From the NCBI RefSeq assembly GCF_001411555.2, contig NC_049903.1, positions 12,024,362-12,088,361 on the forward strand: a DNA stretch of 64,000 bases, given 5' to 3'. Below the pieces are notes generated by a model. The model saw nothing but the letters and a program-made list of their open reading frames with translations, searched no databases and was not told the origin of the DNA. The number at the start of each line of letters is the position of its first letter. The first letter of the stretch is position 1. This document shows, piece by piece, positions 34,906 through 48,690 of this stretch. This DNA comes from Juglans regia (taxonomy: Eukaryota > Streptophyta > Magnoliopsida > Fagales > Juglandaceae). A program made the translations under genes and the position numbers.

Positions 34906-35840
34906 GGTACCAGGGCCCTTTTTGGGAAACCCTTTGATCCTACATACTTGCACCATTGTCTCTTCTTCAAATACATCCAACAACGCCCTAAACCTACCCA
35001 ACATCACTCACTTCATTTATGTCAAACTGGACAACACCAATTGCCTAAACTGGGTGTCTCAGTTCTTACCAGTTCTTAGAAGCCAAGAATTGATGTGCAT
35101 TGTTGATGGTAGTGAGCCAAGCCGTCCCAAGTTTTTGATTGATGAATTAGGGAAAACCACCACAGTTGTGAATCCTAACTACTCTCTTTGGCAAAAGAAT
35201 GACCAATACGTTCTAAGCTGGTTCAATACCACTCTTTCTGAGAGTGTATTATCCTCAGTATATGGTTTGAACACCTCCAAACAAGTGTGAAATTCTTTAG
35301 CTGCACGTTTTGCCTCACAATCTAGGTTTATGATAACATATCTGAAACGTCAGCTTCAATCCTTGAACCAGGGATCACACTCTCGTTTTCAGTAACTTAT
35401 GCAAGCCAAGACCTTTGCTGATTAACTTACAGTAGCAAGAAAGTCTATGGGGGAGGATGATTTCATCTCCTACATTCTTGGTGGCCTCTGCCCTGCTTAT
35501 ACATCCTTTATCACCTTCTTCTAGTTTGCAACCTGTGAGTCAACAATCTCTTTTAAAGACTTCCAAGCAAAACTTCTCAACTATGAGATTCTCCTTTAAT
35601 CACCAAAAGCAACCTCAGCCATTAGATTCTAGCAACTTTTTCCTTTATACAAACAAGTCTATGTTTTCCAACTCCAACAACTACAACGAAAAGCCCTCTA
35701 ACCAAAAAAGGAAACATTACCAACCTAAGAAACCAAATGGTTATCATATTTCAATGAGTACAAACAACAACGACTTGAGTCATTCAAACCATAGCAGAGC
35801 ATCCTGTCAAATTTGTAGCAAAATTGGACTAGTATGGTAA
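34906..35840 (+). pseudogene. Copia gag region, broken
   Basis: Translation shows the Copia gag pattern LNWVSQFLPVLRSQELMCIVDGSEPSRP followed by the NPNYSLWQKNDQYVLSWFNTTLSESVL block (UBN2-like). Stops at 35288, 35394 and 35424 break it. A frame continues at 35457-35840, Ser/Asn/Gln-rich, ending with CQICSKIG. That looks like the start of a CCHC zinc knuckle whose His and last Cys are lost. Confidence 0.7.
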
Positions 35841-35944
35841 GTGCAGCTAGAGCTATCAACTGTTGAAGTTACTAAGCCTTGGACTGCTTCTAAAGGATTA
35901 ACTTTTCATACCAAATGAGGTATCCACCTGCTTAACTGGCTGAC

Positions 35945-36556
35945 ATGGCTGCAAAAACCAACACTATTTCTAACCAACCCAAGGAACAACTATGGTATGT
36001 TGACAGTGGTGCTAATAACCACATGACAGCTGCTTTGAAAAATTTGACACTTCAAGAGCCCTCCAGAGGTGAAGAAGAAGTGGCTATAGAAAATGGTACA
36101 GGTTTGTCAATATCAAATACAAGCTCTTCTACACTCTTTCATTCCAAAAACTCATTCAAAATTAACAATATTCTCCATTGTCCACTACTGCAGCCAATCT
36201 CATTTCTATATAAAAGTTTTATGGTGATAACAAGTGTTGGTTCAAACTAATTGATTCCTATTTTTGTGTGAAGGAAAGCCTAACAGGGCTGACACTTTTA
36301 TAAGGGTCAAGTAGAGATGGTTTCTATCTAGTCCACCTTTTCAAGTCAACCAATAAAACCAAAGCTTATGTATCAATCCAAAAAGTGCATTTTTCTGGGA
36401 TATTGTTCAAACTACCATGGCTACAAATGCTATGATCCAACCTCTAAGAAAATTATCATCAGCAGAAATGTCATTTTTTATGAGAACACCTTCCCTACTC
36501 AAGATTGGATACCATATTTACCTGGTTCCTCAACAACAACATCAGCTTCCTTGTAG
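35945..36556 (+). pseudogene. Copia protease and integrase remnant
   Basis: WYVDSGANNHMTA (about 35992-36030) is the aspartic protease active-site block (DSG). The GAG-pre-integrase region follows to about 36310. The text then jumps directly to SKKCIFLGYCSNYHGYKCYDP, the region after the integrase core. The catalytic integrase core of roughly 200-plus residues is missing, so this copy could not integrate on its own. Confidence 0.75.
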
Positions 36557-37960
36557 ATGAATCCCTCTCCAGGAATGAGTCTCACTTCAATTTTTGTACC
36601 TATTTATGTTATTCCTACAACTAACCATTTGCAACCCACTGAAGCATCATCTGAGAATACAACTCAGTCTATGGCAGGATCTTCTATCGCAACCTCAACT
36701 GATTACAATCATTTAGTCACTTCAGATCATGAACAAAGGCTTTCAAATACTCCACATGAGTCCACGTCTTTAATTTCAAAAAATGAACCAACAAGTGATT
36801 CCACATCTCACCCATTTGAATCACCAAGTCTCTCCACCCATCCCATGACAACCAGATCACAAGATGGTTCTCGAAGACTCAAGTCATTCCCAGATTACAA
36901 ATTGTTTTCCTCAACCAAGCAATATCCCTTGATGGTGCTCAATTCTATTGTTTCTTACTCCATTGAATTGCCACCTACCCCTTTGCAATTCTCTAAAGCC
37001 ATGAAGTCCTCTGAATGGTGACAGGCCATGAGTGAAGAGTTTGAAGCTCTCCAAAACAACCAGACCTGGACTTTATGCCCAAGACCATCTCACAAAAATG
37101 TCATCACCAACAAGTGGGTTTTCAAGGTCAAGCAAAAAGCCGATGGCACCCTTGTTAGATTTAAAGCTAGGTTGGTATCCAAGGGTTTTGAACAACGCAG
37201 TGGGATTAACTACACAGAAACCTTCAGTCCAATGGTTAAATCATCCACAATTCAAACTCTCATTGTCGTGGCAGTACATTTCAACTAGCTTATGAGACAA
37301 CAAGATCTCTCAAACGCATTTCTTTATGAAACCTTGGAAAATGAGGTGTATATGGGACAACCTCAAGGTTTTCAAGACCCTCATTTTCCTAATCATGTGT
37401 GCAAGCTTCAAAAATCAATTTATGGCCTCAAGCAGACCCCTAAAGCCTGGTTCAAGAAGCATGCCTCCACTCTCTTGAGTCTCAAGTTTAAGGAATCCAA
37501 GGTGGACTACTCACTCTTCATCCTTCATAAGTCTAACATACATCCATTCTTTTTAATCTATATTGATGATATTATAGTTACTGGAAATAGTATGTCCGTC
37601 ATTATGAATCTCATAACTTGCTTGAAAACCATAGTTTCAATGAAAGACCTCGGAACCTTGCATTTCTTCTTTGGCATACAGGTGCAACACACAAGTCATG
37701 GACTATTTTTATCTCAATCCAAGTATGTAACTAAGTTGCTTGATAGAGCCAAAATGACTGAAGCTAAACCAACCAAAACACCACTTCCTGCTATCTCACA
37801 ATTATCTCAGCATATTTGTGGTGATCCAATTGATAATGTGTCTAAGTTTCGACAACTAGTGGGAGCCTTGTACTACTGCACCTTGACCAGGCCAAATATC
37901 TCATTTTCTGTCAACCAGCTATGTAATTTATGCACAACCACACCATCAAGAATTGGATAG
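36557..37960 (+). pseudogene. Copia reverse transcriptase, broken
   Basis: A Ser/Thr-rich linker (36557-37021) leads into NNQTWTLCPRPSHKNVITNKWVFKVK, the usual Copia RT start, then RFKARLVSKGFEQRSGINYTETFSP. After a stop at 37288 the frame continues with DLSNAFLYETLENEVYMGQPQGF and the catalytic box YIDDIIVTGN (about 37558-37590), then LVGALYYCTLTRPNISFSVNQLC. Stops lie at 37019, 37288 and 37958. The RT is otherwise nearly full length. Confidence 0.8.
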
Positions 37961-38012
37961 CAGCGAGTTATTCATTATTTTAAGGGCTTTATTAATCATG
38001 GACTACACTTTG

Positions 38013-38836
38013 GCAAAGTGATATGAATACGTGAGAATGGAATCCCTTGAACCTACAATAAATTTAAAAACTCACCCTAGAAAGCCAAAATCAAATCAAT
38101 AAATGGAAAATCTAGACCAGTTGAAAACTCATTTCAAGAACCTAGATTATATTAAAATCTAGACTCGTTGAAGAACCTGTCTCAAGAACCCAGATTACAA
38201 GGAGGAACGCTACAAAAGTTGTGATTTACCTTTGATAAGTTTAAAAGTTCAATCAAGAACAAGATGAGTAAACTCAATTTACAATGAATAAATTTATCAA
38301 ATTTTATAAACTTCTTAAAATGTGACTACAAAGAGTATTTAAATCAAAATCTAATTAAAACCCTAGCCAAAATAAAGTTCTTTCTTCCAAAAACACCCAT
38401 GGATGAATAGTATCGCAGATACAATACTTCTTTAAACCCTAGTTACTAAAATGTAACTTTCCAAATAAGCCCTTGGCCAAAATACAAGGCCTTCCCAAAA
38501 ATTCTAATTGATAAGAAATAAGACATATGTGGTCTAAGTATCCTCAAACCCAATTATTCTAGATTAATTCCTATAACTAATAAAATAAGCCAATGTAATG
38601 AAATAAACAAGTTCAAGGCCTTCAATCACATAATCATCATAATAGACCCTAATTCATGTTGCACTCTTCCATAACTTGTATCACGTGGATGATCATTAAA
38701 TTTCCTTCTCTCAAGCCAATCTTGAATATTCAGTTCTTGCTATACTCGTCTCAAGTGGATTGCATCAATCCTTGCATTGTTTCCTTGATCTTCTTAGCTC
38801 TTGATCTTGTAATTAGCCCATATGAAACTTGCAAAG
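38013..38836. mobile_element. Insertion nested in the Copia RNase H region
   Basis: The Copia reading NHGLHF-GK stops at 38018 and resumes at 38837 with GSLRLGP. The 6-bp word gcaaag lies at both edges (38013-38018 and 38831-38836), consistent with a target duplication around about 812 bp of foreign DNA. The insert starts TGATATGAATACGTG. It contains repeated phrases (agaacctagatta, aaatctagac, aagaacccagatta) and text resembling LTR leaders (aaaccctagcc). A solo LTR is possible, but its end does not give a clean CA, so class is open. There is no coding capacity. Confidence 0.55.
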
Positions 38837-39205
38837 GATCTTTAAGACTGGGCCCACCTTGGTTCCCATCACAAAGGCTTTGCTCAATTGAATGCTTACA
38901 ATGACTCGGATTGGGTAGGAAGCCTGAACGACTCGGATTGGGTAGGAAGCCTGAACGACAGGAGATCCACTACTCGTTATGCCATATACTTTGGACCCTG
39001 GCTCATTAGCTAGAGTGTTAAGAAACAACCTATTGTGTCCAAGGGCCAACACTAGGGCAGAGTATCACTCACTAGAATTGTGTTCTACTCAGTTATTTTA
39101 GCTCAAGATGCTATTCAAGGAACTGCAAGTCCCCCTCACACGTCCACCAACTTTATGATGTGATAAAGGTGTGTCATCCACCCATTAGCTTGAAGGGGCC
39201 GGGGA
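38837..39205 (+). pseudogene. Copia RNase H remnant with 27-bp tandem duplication
   Basis: The NDSDWVGSLND block is followed by RRSTTRYAIYFG, then KKQPIVSKGQ, as in Copia RNase H. The 27-bp unit gactcggattgggtaggaag+cctgaac occurs twice in tandem (38914-38967), duplicating nine residues around the DSDWVGS motif in frame. Stops follow within 100 bases. The polypurine tract lies at 39192-39205. Confidence 0.7.
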
Positions 39206-39490
39206 TGTTAAGATAGCAACTTCAGCAGTTGATAGCTTCAACTACAATTTGTAATGATACACATACAAGATGGACTCTCAAATCACTCTAATACTATCAC
39301 TGATTTTCCTCCATAGATTAGCTCCAATTTTTCCTCACTTGATGTAATTACAATCCCAATAATCATGGGATCTTATACTTGTTGCTATTGTATATTACAT
39401 ATATATATATATATATCTTGTACTGATAATAATGGTGTGTCTTTTTCAGTGTATTCTTTGCAAAGTACTCCATCTTGTTATTTCTTTTCA
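39206..39490 (+). repeat. Copia element, 3' LTR
   Basis: 285 bp, TGTTAAGATAG to TTTCTTTTCA, pairing with 34497-34904. It has its own (TA)n expansion at about 39398-39416. It is shorter than the 5' LTR by a block of about 120 bp. Confidence 0.85.
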
Positions 39491-41775
39491 CCAAATATAG
39501 CATCCGCTCGGGATGGTTAATTGTAGCTTTATACCTAGTTTTTCATCAGATCACGGCCAAGACGAGCAATAAAAGTACTTTTTCATTTATCTATCATTTA
39601 AGAGAATAAAATGTGGTCCAAATTATCGTACAGCTTCATCATGATGTATCTTTTTTTCCCATTAGCTGGAGTTGATCATCGAATATTTTGCTTTATTTTT
39701 GCTTGTCCCTCTTCTTTCTCTCTCCGTGTCTCTAAAACGCGTGAAGGTCCATTAATATATACGTGACTGCATGAGTGGCTTTAATTAATTTGCTTCACAT
39801 GCATATTGACCTAATCAAAAAAGTAATATCACAAATAAGCATATATATGGATCAGATAATGTGGATCGATTTCAATATATATATATGGGGTCAGATATAT
39901 ACCAGTACTGATCCCTATCAAAAACTCATGATCATATATCTCCCAACTTTCAGTTACCGCCCGTTAGGCCTACCAACTAATTATCAAACTTATGATCATG
40001 ATGCCCGTTAGGCCTGGTAGGAATTTTTAGGTTAATTATATATAATATCATGGATATGACTACTACTGATCAGTATACATGATGATGATCATTAATCAGA
40101 TATATTAGCTACTCCAGGCTAACCTAATTTGTTATTAATTATATATATATGGATTATGGGTATAACTATATATGGGTATATATAACTGTCGACATAAGTA
40201 CTGTCAATGACATGGTTGTTCTATATATATATAGTATTTCGCTTTAATTAATTAAGAAGATCACTAATTTGATCGACCTAGCTAGCTAGCTAGCTAGCTC
40301 ATGATGAACACATATATATATATACTCAAGATTACCAATATCATCCTTTTTGCTCGGCCGACAAATAAACCTAATTAATTTGGTCTCATGTTTAACTAAT
40401 TAGATTACTTTCGTGCATGCATTAATAATTGCTTGTAGAAAATATATATATATATATATTTGCAAAAGAATTTTACAAATTATAGGAAGATCATGATGAT
40501 GACATGATGGAAATTATTACTTAATTTCTAGCACAGGACAAGTAACAAATTAATTCCTAGCCTACATTTCATGAAGTATAGTACTGCAATTAATGTCCAT
40601 GCATGCATGCATACATGATTAATCCCTTATAATTAAGTTCCCAAAATAATCTATTTTTTTAGCGGATCGATATATTAATTTTAATAGTACTTGCAAGTAG
40701 TACGTCCGTTAATTATAAAGACGTTCTTTCGATTTTATTTTTTTACACTAATATTTTCTTGATATGTGTGTGTCTCCATAAGTAAACAAATCCTCAACTT
40801 TTACTATATATCTATAAGTTTCGATATAATATGAGTATATAAAAATATAAATGATACGTGCAGTCGTGAGTGTGCAAGTGTCGTGTAATCGTTTTGAAAA
40901 ATGTGAATAAATATGAGATCCATGTGAAAAGAAATTAATTTTTTAATAGTGAACTCTACTCTTTTTCAAAGTGACTGCATGACATTTGTACATTCCACAA
41001 CTGTATATAGCATTACTCATATAAAAATACACGTGCAACTTTAATGGAAATGAATATATAGTACTTTATATATATAAAAATGATACTTATAAGTCTCATG
41101 ATAAGTTTGTCCCCTCAAAGTTGTTAATTGTTTGGATAATTTTTTTTTCTTATTTAATGGTTAAGTGAGTGACTATATATTAATAAAGTAGTGTATTTTT
41201 TTATTAATTTTTTAAAAATATTTAAAGATATTTAAAAAATGTTTGAAAGGAAAAAAAAAATGCAATTACACGAACAGTAAATTTGAGGAGGCAAACTCAT
41301 AGAACTAAGTAACTAAGTAGCAGCACCCTTACATATAACACAGTTTAGTCAAATTAATTATAATATATGTTTTTTTTTCAGACAACTTTATGACAGAGAT
41401 TGAATGGTTTTCAACTAATTATTAAAGGGTACTGTTGTCATAAACGTCAACATTATATGTATGTTTCGATAAAATAATAAAATAACTTGTTTAATCTATA
41501 TTTTTCTTCATGAATTTCAACGATTGGACACCAAATTAATTAAAAAAAAAAACCCTAGATATGCAGTTTATTATGAGTTTGTCAAATCAAACCCGATTAA
41601 TTTACACTTGCATGAGTCTGAACTTATCATACAAAATAAATTAGAGGCCAACGTCTTTCCCGACCATTTTCATAAATGGCCCAGGCCCAAGTACTTGAGT
41701 TTGCTCAGTTGTCTAATTAAAACCACTTTGTCCTATATATATATGACCGTATGACGTGGGAACAAAGCTATCAGA

Positions 41776-41816
<41 letters not shown>

Positions 41817-43347
41817 CATGCATATATCACTTTGCTAATTAATTACTGATATTAAGAAAAAATGATCGTACGTGGGACCTGCATGCAGAGTTATTAACAA
41901 AACAATATATTGATATTTTTGTGGCAACTACGTACTATATATTAAAGTTGGAATCCTTAGCTAGGCCGTACCATTTGAATTAAATATCGGAGGATATTTT
42001 ATGGAAATAGTCATTTAATTAGTAGGAGTAGTACGGGAAGAGATACTTAAGTGAAGGATCATAATGGGTAAAGTGGAAAGATTAGTTTTGTAAATAAGAG
42101 AATAATAAAACTAAAGAACCAATTAATAAAATAGTAAAATAATTAAGGTAATTTAAAAGAATGAGAAAATCTATTTAACAAACAGCTGATGTGGAAGATT
42201 TTCATGTCAATTTTGTTAAGAAAAATTGATGTTTTAGTTTTTTTAAAGTTAAAACCAATCTCACTAAGTGGTGCAGGTACACCCGACTTATATGTAGCAA
42301 AATTCTAAAAAAAAATATATAGAGATGACTTGATAAAAGTAAAGGAAAAATAAATGTATAAATATATCCTACAACATTTATTGAACAGTTAATTAGACCT
42401 TTAAGATATTCTGTATATATATATATATATAAACACGTAACTGGATCATCAACCCTTTGGGAGACCGCATGCATGCATGCAAACAATGAGATGGATCATG
42501 AGGAAGCTGATCATGATAAACAGATAAACGACTAACCAGTTGTTGCAGTAATCATTATATGAATGAAAAAGAATATTGAAAATAAATACGACAAGTTGAT
42601 CCTATTTACACGGACCGGTTGAGTACTTATAGGTAGCAGATTCCATAGTTTATTCGAACACAGGTGTCTTCCATGGGAAAAAGATGCCAAATATATGTTG
42701 GTATCCAATACCACGAAGTGATATATATTATATATGTGTGTGCGCGCACGCATGTATGTATGTATATGTGTGTGTGTGTGGCCAGCGCAGCCCATTAATT
42801 AATTTAAGTCTCTAGCACGCAGGATACCCGGGACCAATGACAGCATGCAATTCACATGATGCATGCAGCATATTGCCGTCCAGAAAGGGATATATCATCA
42901 TGTAAATATGCATCTTGTAATTACAATGCTGGTGCTATATTATCTATATATATCTCTCTCTATGGTCAGCTGCATATATCACCTCATGTTAGAAAAAAGG
43001 GGGCATATAATTTGATGATGGTCCACATGACTTTTTTAGTGCTAGCTAGGGATCAGTTTCAGTCCTTATCCCTTTCATGCATAATAAATCGAAAATGGGG
43101 GAAAGATAATTAATGGAGAAAGATGGCAGAATATAATTAGTATTATTATTCTGATCATCAAAGATATAGGTTCGTACGTACGTTGAGTTTGGTGATCTCC
43201 AACTGCAACATTAACATATATAGTGCAGTACTTCATGATCATCATCATCATGTACTGCAAGATTAATAATTTTGAGGGCGCTCGCGTCTCATCGATCTTT
43301 GTTGTGTTTGCGATCGATCAGCTTGAGATGCAAGATCAGTGGAATCT

Positions 43348-43382
<35 letters not shown>

Positions 43383-43999
43383 CCCACAAAACAAACAAAA
43401 AAAAATGAATGATTTGACAATTTATTCAAGAAAGTAAGCATTCGCTAGTTTTGCCGAAACTTAACAAAAGAAAAAATAGTGGCCACTTAGTCACAATCAA
43501 TATTCTTTATCATGGGATAATGATAAGGTTATTATCTTTTTATTTTTTCTTTAATTTTTTTTTTTTTATTTGACTTAATAATTAAGAACGTGAATAAGAA
43601 AAGTTGAGTGGCGTTTGATTCTGATCACTGCTTGCTGAATGTTTAATTTGCCAAACTTGCATGGTATTAAATTTTGTGCATGGTTCTTTGGTTTTTACTC
43701 GATTAATTAATATGCACTTTTAAAAACATATAAGATTAAGGTTCAGTCAGAGAACTGACTGATTGATTACGTGATAAATTTGTTTGTGGTGCAGCCGGAC
43801 TCGGCCCGAGGAGCCTGCTATATATATATGGTACGTATGACATGAACCTGATTGTAGAGTACTTTTGAGCATCAAGCTGCATTGAGTTTGACCAGCTAGC
43901 TAGCTGTGGTAAGGTGGGTAAGTACGTACGTAATTAGAGTATGCAATGACATCAGCTTTGAGGTAATTAAAAGAGATCAGATTTATGTTTACCTAATAT
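39491..43999. other. Gene-free AT-rich intergenic DNA with microsatellites
   Basis: No gene is supported on either strand. Visible structure: a (ctag)n block at 40277-40298, (TA)n at 41777-41812 and 42414-42430, a (TG)n/(TA) compound near 42725-42780, (CT)n at 43350-43379, and many gatcatgatc/catgcatg palindromic words. Frames of 60-94 residues have no family signature. Confidence 0.55.
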
Positions 44000-44034
44000 T
44001 AACTATCAACTATATATAAGGGTACAATATATGG

Positions 44035-44240
44035 TTTGTTTTTACAAAAATTTTCAATTTATCTTATTTAATTATTATAATTTTTTTAAATTTTTATACG
44101 AAATAAAATAAACAATTCAGCTTTTTCAAATTTTAAAATAAAAATAATATTAAAAAACTATATTTTAATAATATTTTTTTCAATTTTTAATTTTTATTTC
44201 AATTTATTTCATCTCATCTCATCTGTGAAAACAAACGAAA
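44035..44240. repeat. AT-rich MITE, 'catctcatctcat' family, copy 1
   Basis: Contains the family phrases in order: aataaacaattcag(c)tttttcaaattttaaaataaaaataatattaaaa, then ttttaataatat, then atttcatctcatctcatctg. The same order is seen at 49755-49930, 50030-50215 and 57185-57400, and in reverse at 56895-57065 and 62575-62765. Confidence 0.65.
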
Positions 44241-45078
44241 TCAACTACTCTATCTTTATGCATGCTTTTCATTCAGTTTATGACATCAAATTTTGGACTT
44301 AATTAACATTAATCAACAATTGATCAGATCAAGATCCAGAGAACATGCCGATGAGAACTACATGATGTAATGAGTAATCGTAGACATGATGGGAAAAGAT
44401 ATTGTACATTAGTTTACATGATTCGACACCATATTAAGACCTATATTCCTAGCTAGGATTATGGTGAAGAAGTTCCATTGTAAAGATGCACAAGTCACAA
44501 GCTCTCGGACTTTGTTTTTCTCTCGTTACAAGGTAAATTGGGTAAAGATCATGAGAAGATGGGGATCATGAAAGCTGTGGTCGAGGAGAGAGCTCTTGAT
44601 CTACATTAATGTTGTAATCATCTTTTGTAGTCTCATTTTGTTTGTTGTAATAACTTTCCTTTATGATCGGTAGATCATGTGTCTCATGTCTTGTTGCATC
44701 AGCCCACGTGTAATATTAAATAAAAAAAACAATGTTATATATTGTTATTACGAGTAATCCCAACTTCTTGACTCAAATCATAAGGAGACTTTAAAATTTA
44801 TAACTTTTTTTAATAAATTAAAATCAACACATGAACAACCTTTCTAAAACCTAATCCTTAATTAATAGGTCAAGAGAGGGTATTAATATATATTTAGTCA
44901 TTCAAATCTGTCTTTAATATGAGTTTAAAGTGAAAAATAATATAAGAAGTTAAATGAATAAATGCTTCCGTCTCATCTAGCTAGCTAGCTATTATGAAAT
45001 GGAGGGAAGAGTAGCTTTGTCCCCATGCTTGGGTCAAGATGCAATCAAAGCTAACTAGAATTGATGGGGTTCTTTCTC

Positions 45079-45126
<48 letters not shown>

Positions 45127-47429
45127 GTGTGTGTGTGTGTAAGGAGGCTGCCATTGGACAAAACAAGAGAAAAAGAAACCAAGTGGAGGTGCAGGTAAAA
45201 AGCATATTGTGAACAATATTTGAGTACTTTAGGGCTAGCTCCAGCTCAATATTTTCTGGGTGTCAGTGTCGATATATCCCACTACGATGATCGAGCTTAC
45301 ATGCATTAATATATATATATTGGCCGAGTACTAAGCTAGGCAAACATGTAAGCAATGACCTATTAATTAATCATCGACCTGAGTGGAGGTCATGATCATC
45401 GAGGAACGTATATGTACGTATGTATAAGGTAGATGCATGTGTTATAATTACGTTTTTCACACTTATAGAAACGAGAGGGAAGTGGTTCCGGCACGTACAC
45501 CCACTACATATATATAATTTCATTCAATGAGCTGAAAAACATCACCACCACCATTGACGTTATTGCCTTTCTCATTGATTTAAATGCATGTAATTATTTG
45601 CAATTTGTTACGTACGATTCTGCAAAGTTATGAAAGAACTTTAATGTTGTTCCGGACAATAATGCCACCCCCAAATTTCCACGTTGCTTCAATAAAGTCT
45701 TTTCTGCTTTAGATATATATATATATATATATGTAAGAAAAAAATCATGTATCTGTAAACATGACAATATATACCATGATTTTACAGTTGGGTGGTGGTG
45801 GCGGCCAGTGGGTTGTCGTGTAATTACAATTTGTGAAAAAAGGCGCCGTGGTCTTTTCGAGCATGCGTGCTCATGCATTGCATTGATATGGTGGTGATCG
45901 ATCGATCGATGATCATCTGTATATACTGGACAGGCAGCCTCAGCGCGGGCGGCTCTGCAAGCTAGCTGGCTAGTGCAAATATGAATGAATAATTGATATA
46001 TAGTGGAAGATAGAGATCATGATGATGATCACTACGTATAAGACCAAAACACTCGGAGATTTTCAATCAGAATTGATAAAGTCGCCAAAAAGTTTTGAAA
46101 CATTTCACGATGATAATGATGATGATCATGATATGAAAGAAATCACGTGAAAAATATTCACAATTAATATTTATATTATATGAAGCGTAGGTTCCTATCT
46201 TATATATATTCCGATCTCCGGCACATTATTAATCGATGCAACATCACTCGTGTTTCCACTATTTTATAATGTTTTATGATCTTCAGTACTACGTACAACA
46301 TTAATGTGTGTATATATATATATATATTTATATAATATATATATATATATATAAAGAGATCAGAGATCATGATAGATCGAGCAAAATATATGACATGCAG
46401 ATGATTGTCGAGTGCGTTCTTGATCGAATGTTACATTCTATATATGATAGTTAGCTAGCTAGCTAGGGACGAAGCCACTACATATATAATCTCTGAGCGG
46501 TGCTACTCTACCGCTCATATTTGACCGCTGTAAATTACCATTAGGCTAAAATTAACTTTTTTTTCTTTTTAATTCATATTTTTTTATTATTTTAAAATAT
46601 TTTTAAAAAATATAAAAATATATATATATATCAATACACTAATAGTCACTTCTTTAACTACTAAGTAAAAAAAAATTAAAAAAAATTAAAATACATGAGA
46701 TCTCAAAATAGCATTATTCATAATCTATATGGGGGTGGAATAAGTTGTTGGCCTGGTTCCAATATTCTTATTAATGTTTGAGTAGCAGTACCCATTATCA
46801 AATTGGTAAAATAAAATAAAAATAAAGTGAAATGAAATGAAGAAAAATGGAAATTAATCATCAAGCTTAAACAAGAATTACATAATTACAAGGAAAAAAG
46901 TATCTTGTTTTTAGAGTTCAAAAAACATTAACCACTGCACATTACAAAAATAAGAAATAATTACTAAAAATATATATATGGCCCTAGGGGTACAAAGTTT
47001 GGAGAGAAGGGACCAAAAAATGGTCCAGAAATCCAATACAGCTGAAACAGTACTACTGCTACGTACGTCCAAAACTGTAGCGTTTATTGCACAAAGGATC
47101 ATGCACTTTTTTTTCTGGTGGTCTTCATTTTACATTGGTTAAGCATCAATTTGGCGAATCTTTCATGTAAGTAATTAATACGGCTACTAGCTGGTTACAT
47201 CATGGTACTGGATGCATGGATACCTGTGTTGATTAAACACGGCTGCATGCATTTGCTAGAATGGCCATGTTTTGAACTAAAACGTTTTGAGTTTCAGCTT
47301 CCTTAATTATTAGATAGAAAGTTATCGAGGAGGGAATTCTCAATCCCCCATCTACTAAAATAGCTCATCATCAAAATCTTCTTTTTATATTTATTTTATC
47401 TAGTCATTTTAAGAACACTCTATTTCATT

Positions 47430-47464
<35 letters not shown>

Positions 47465-48386
47465 AAAAAAAATTTTAAAAAAAAAGATTTGAAAAGAGGG
47501 AGAGGGAGAGATTATAAAGAAAAAGAGGGAGGAAAAAATAATTAAAGAAATTAGGCATTGATCATGAAGAGCATCAAACCGCATGAAGATTGATACTGCA
47601 GCAAAAATGCTTTTTGCTTTTTCAAGGCATAATTGGATGGGGATGACTTTTTGAGGATCTGTGAACCATTCTATCTGAGAAGAAATATTTTAGACAGAAA
47701 GATTACAAAAGAATAAATCTATATAAAGTTAAGTGACATAGTTTATTGTAGTATATTAGATTGTAAAATAGATCTAATAAATCATATGAAGTTACGTTAT
47801 TTTGTGTGTTTACTTTTATGTAATATTTTTATCTCTATAACATTTCTCATTATGTAAAGAATACTGCTATATCTATCGAGCTCTTATATCAATAGTGTTA
47901 AAGCTTTTTTTTTCAACATTTTTTGTGTATTTTTTTTTTCTAAAAATTATAAAAATTAGAAGAAAAAAAAAACACAATACTATAAAATAAAAAACCGAAA
48001 TGCTAAGAAAAAAACCACACATTTCGTTAATTTTGTAGGTGGAATTATATAAAAACAAAAACGAAAAACGCAAAACTTTTGTAGGTGGAATTCATCGTGG
48101 CTATATCATTTTCCTTTACATAAAATGCAAAACCCATTAGTCGTGGAGCTAGCCCAGCAGCCAGTCTTATGCTTTTAGCACTTGAGTCGAGGCCTGACCA
48201 AAAATTCAGAAACGCTCAAAATAGTGTTAGGTCCTGCCTCCTGGAGTGAAAGGAGAAATCGTCGTGGCCCAATTTCGACAACTTGCCAAAACTAGTTGAA
48301 TTTAAAGTCCGGTTTAGATATATAAAATGAGAAATACTTATAACCGGTCTATCTATTTTTCTTCAAATAACAGCCGACTAATAAAA
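44241..48386. other. Gene-free AT-rich intergenic DNA with microsatellites
   Basis: No gene supported. It holds a (TG)n(TA)n(TG)n compound microsatellite at 45079-45140, (TA)n at 45713-45732 and 46309-46352, (GA)n at 47432-47462, gatcgatc words near 45898-45915, and a gagcggtgctactctaccgctc short inverted repeat at 46496-46517. Confidence 0.5.
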
Positions 48387-48690
48387 ACATGCCACGCATC
48401 ACTTCCATTTTATCATCACTGAATCGCATCACATTAGATAACAGAAATCTTCTACGGTTCTACCCCCACCCCCCTAACAGAAATCTTCCCCCCCGCCCTC
48501 CCCCCTCGCGATTCTGCTCTGCTCCCCCTCGTAACGGCGTCGATCTCCCCCCCTCTCTCGCAACGGCCACGGCAACGGCGTCGACCTCCCCCCACCACCT
48601 TACACCGGTGTCCCCTACCCCTGATGCGAACTGCCCTCGCGATTCGAACCCCCCTCCCGACGAACCCCCTCACCCACGACCCTCCTCCCC
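48387..48690. other. C-rich low-complexity DNA
   Basis: A sudden island of C-rich DNA in an AT-rich region. It gives a 125-codon Pro-rich frame (48389-48766) and a complementary Gly/Arg-rich frame, neither with a domain. It looks like a mutated low-complexity leader joined to the PPR remnant that follows, and perhaps carried here by a transposon. Confidence 0.4.

Larger units (their letters stand above)
34497..39490 (+). mobile_element. Degenerate Ty1/Copia LTR retrotransposon
   Basis: Order: 5' LTR, primer site tggtaccagggcc (34905-34917, near the tRNA-Met type), gag, protease start, integrase remnant, reverse transcriptase, a nested insertion, RNase H, polypurine tract gaaggggccgggga (39192-39205) and 3' LTR. 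The order integrase before RT makes it Copia. Many stops, deletion of most of the integrase, and LTRs of unequal length show an old dead copy. No matching 5-bp duplication was found at the two ends (tatca left, ccaaa right). Confidence 0.9.

Noticed and set aside
44566..44580. tcatgaaagctgtgg, resembling the miR396 complement
   Set aside because: Only a partial match with one mismatch; no paired arm for a hairpin nearby and no gene for it to target.
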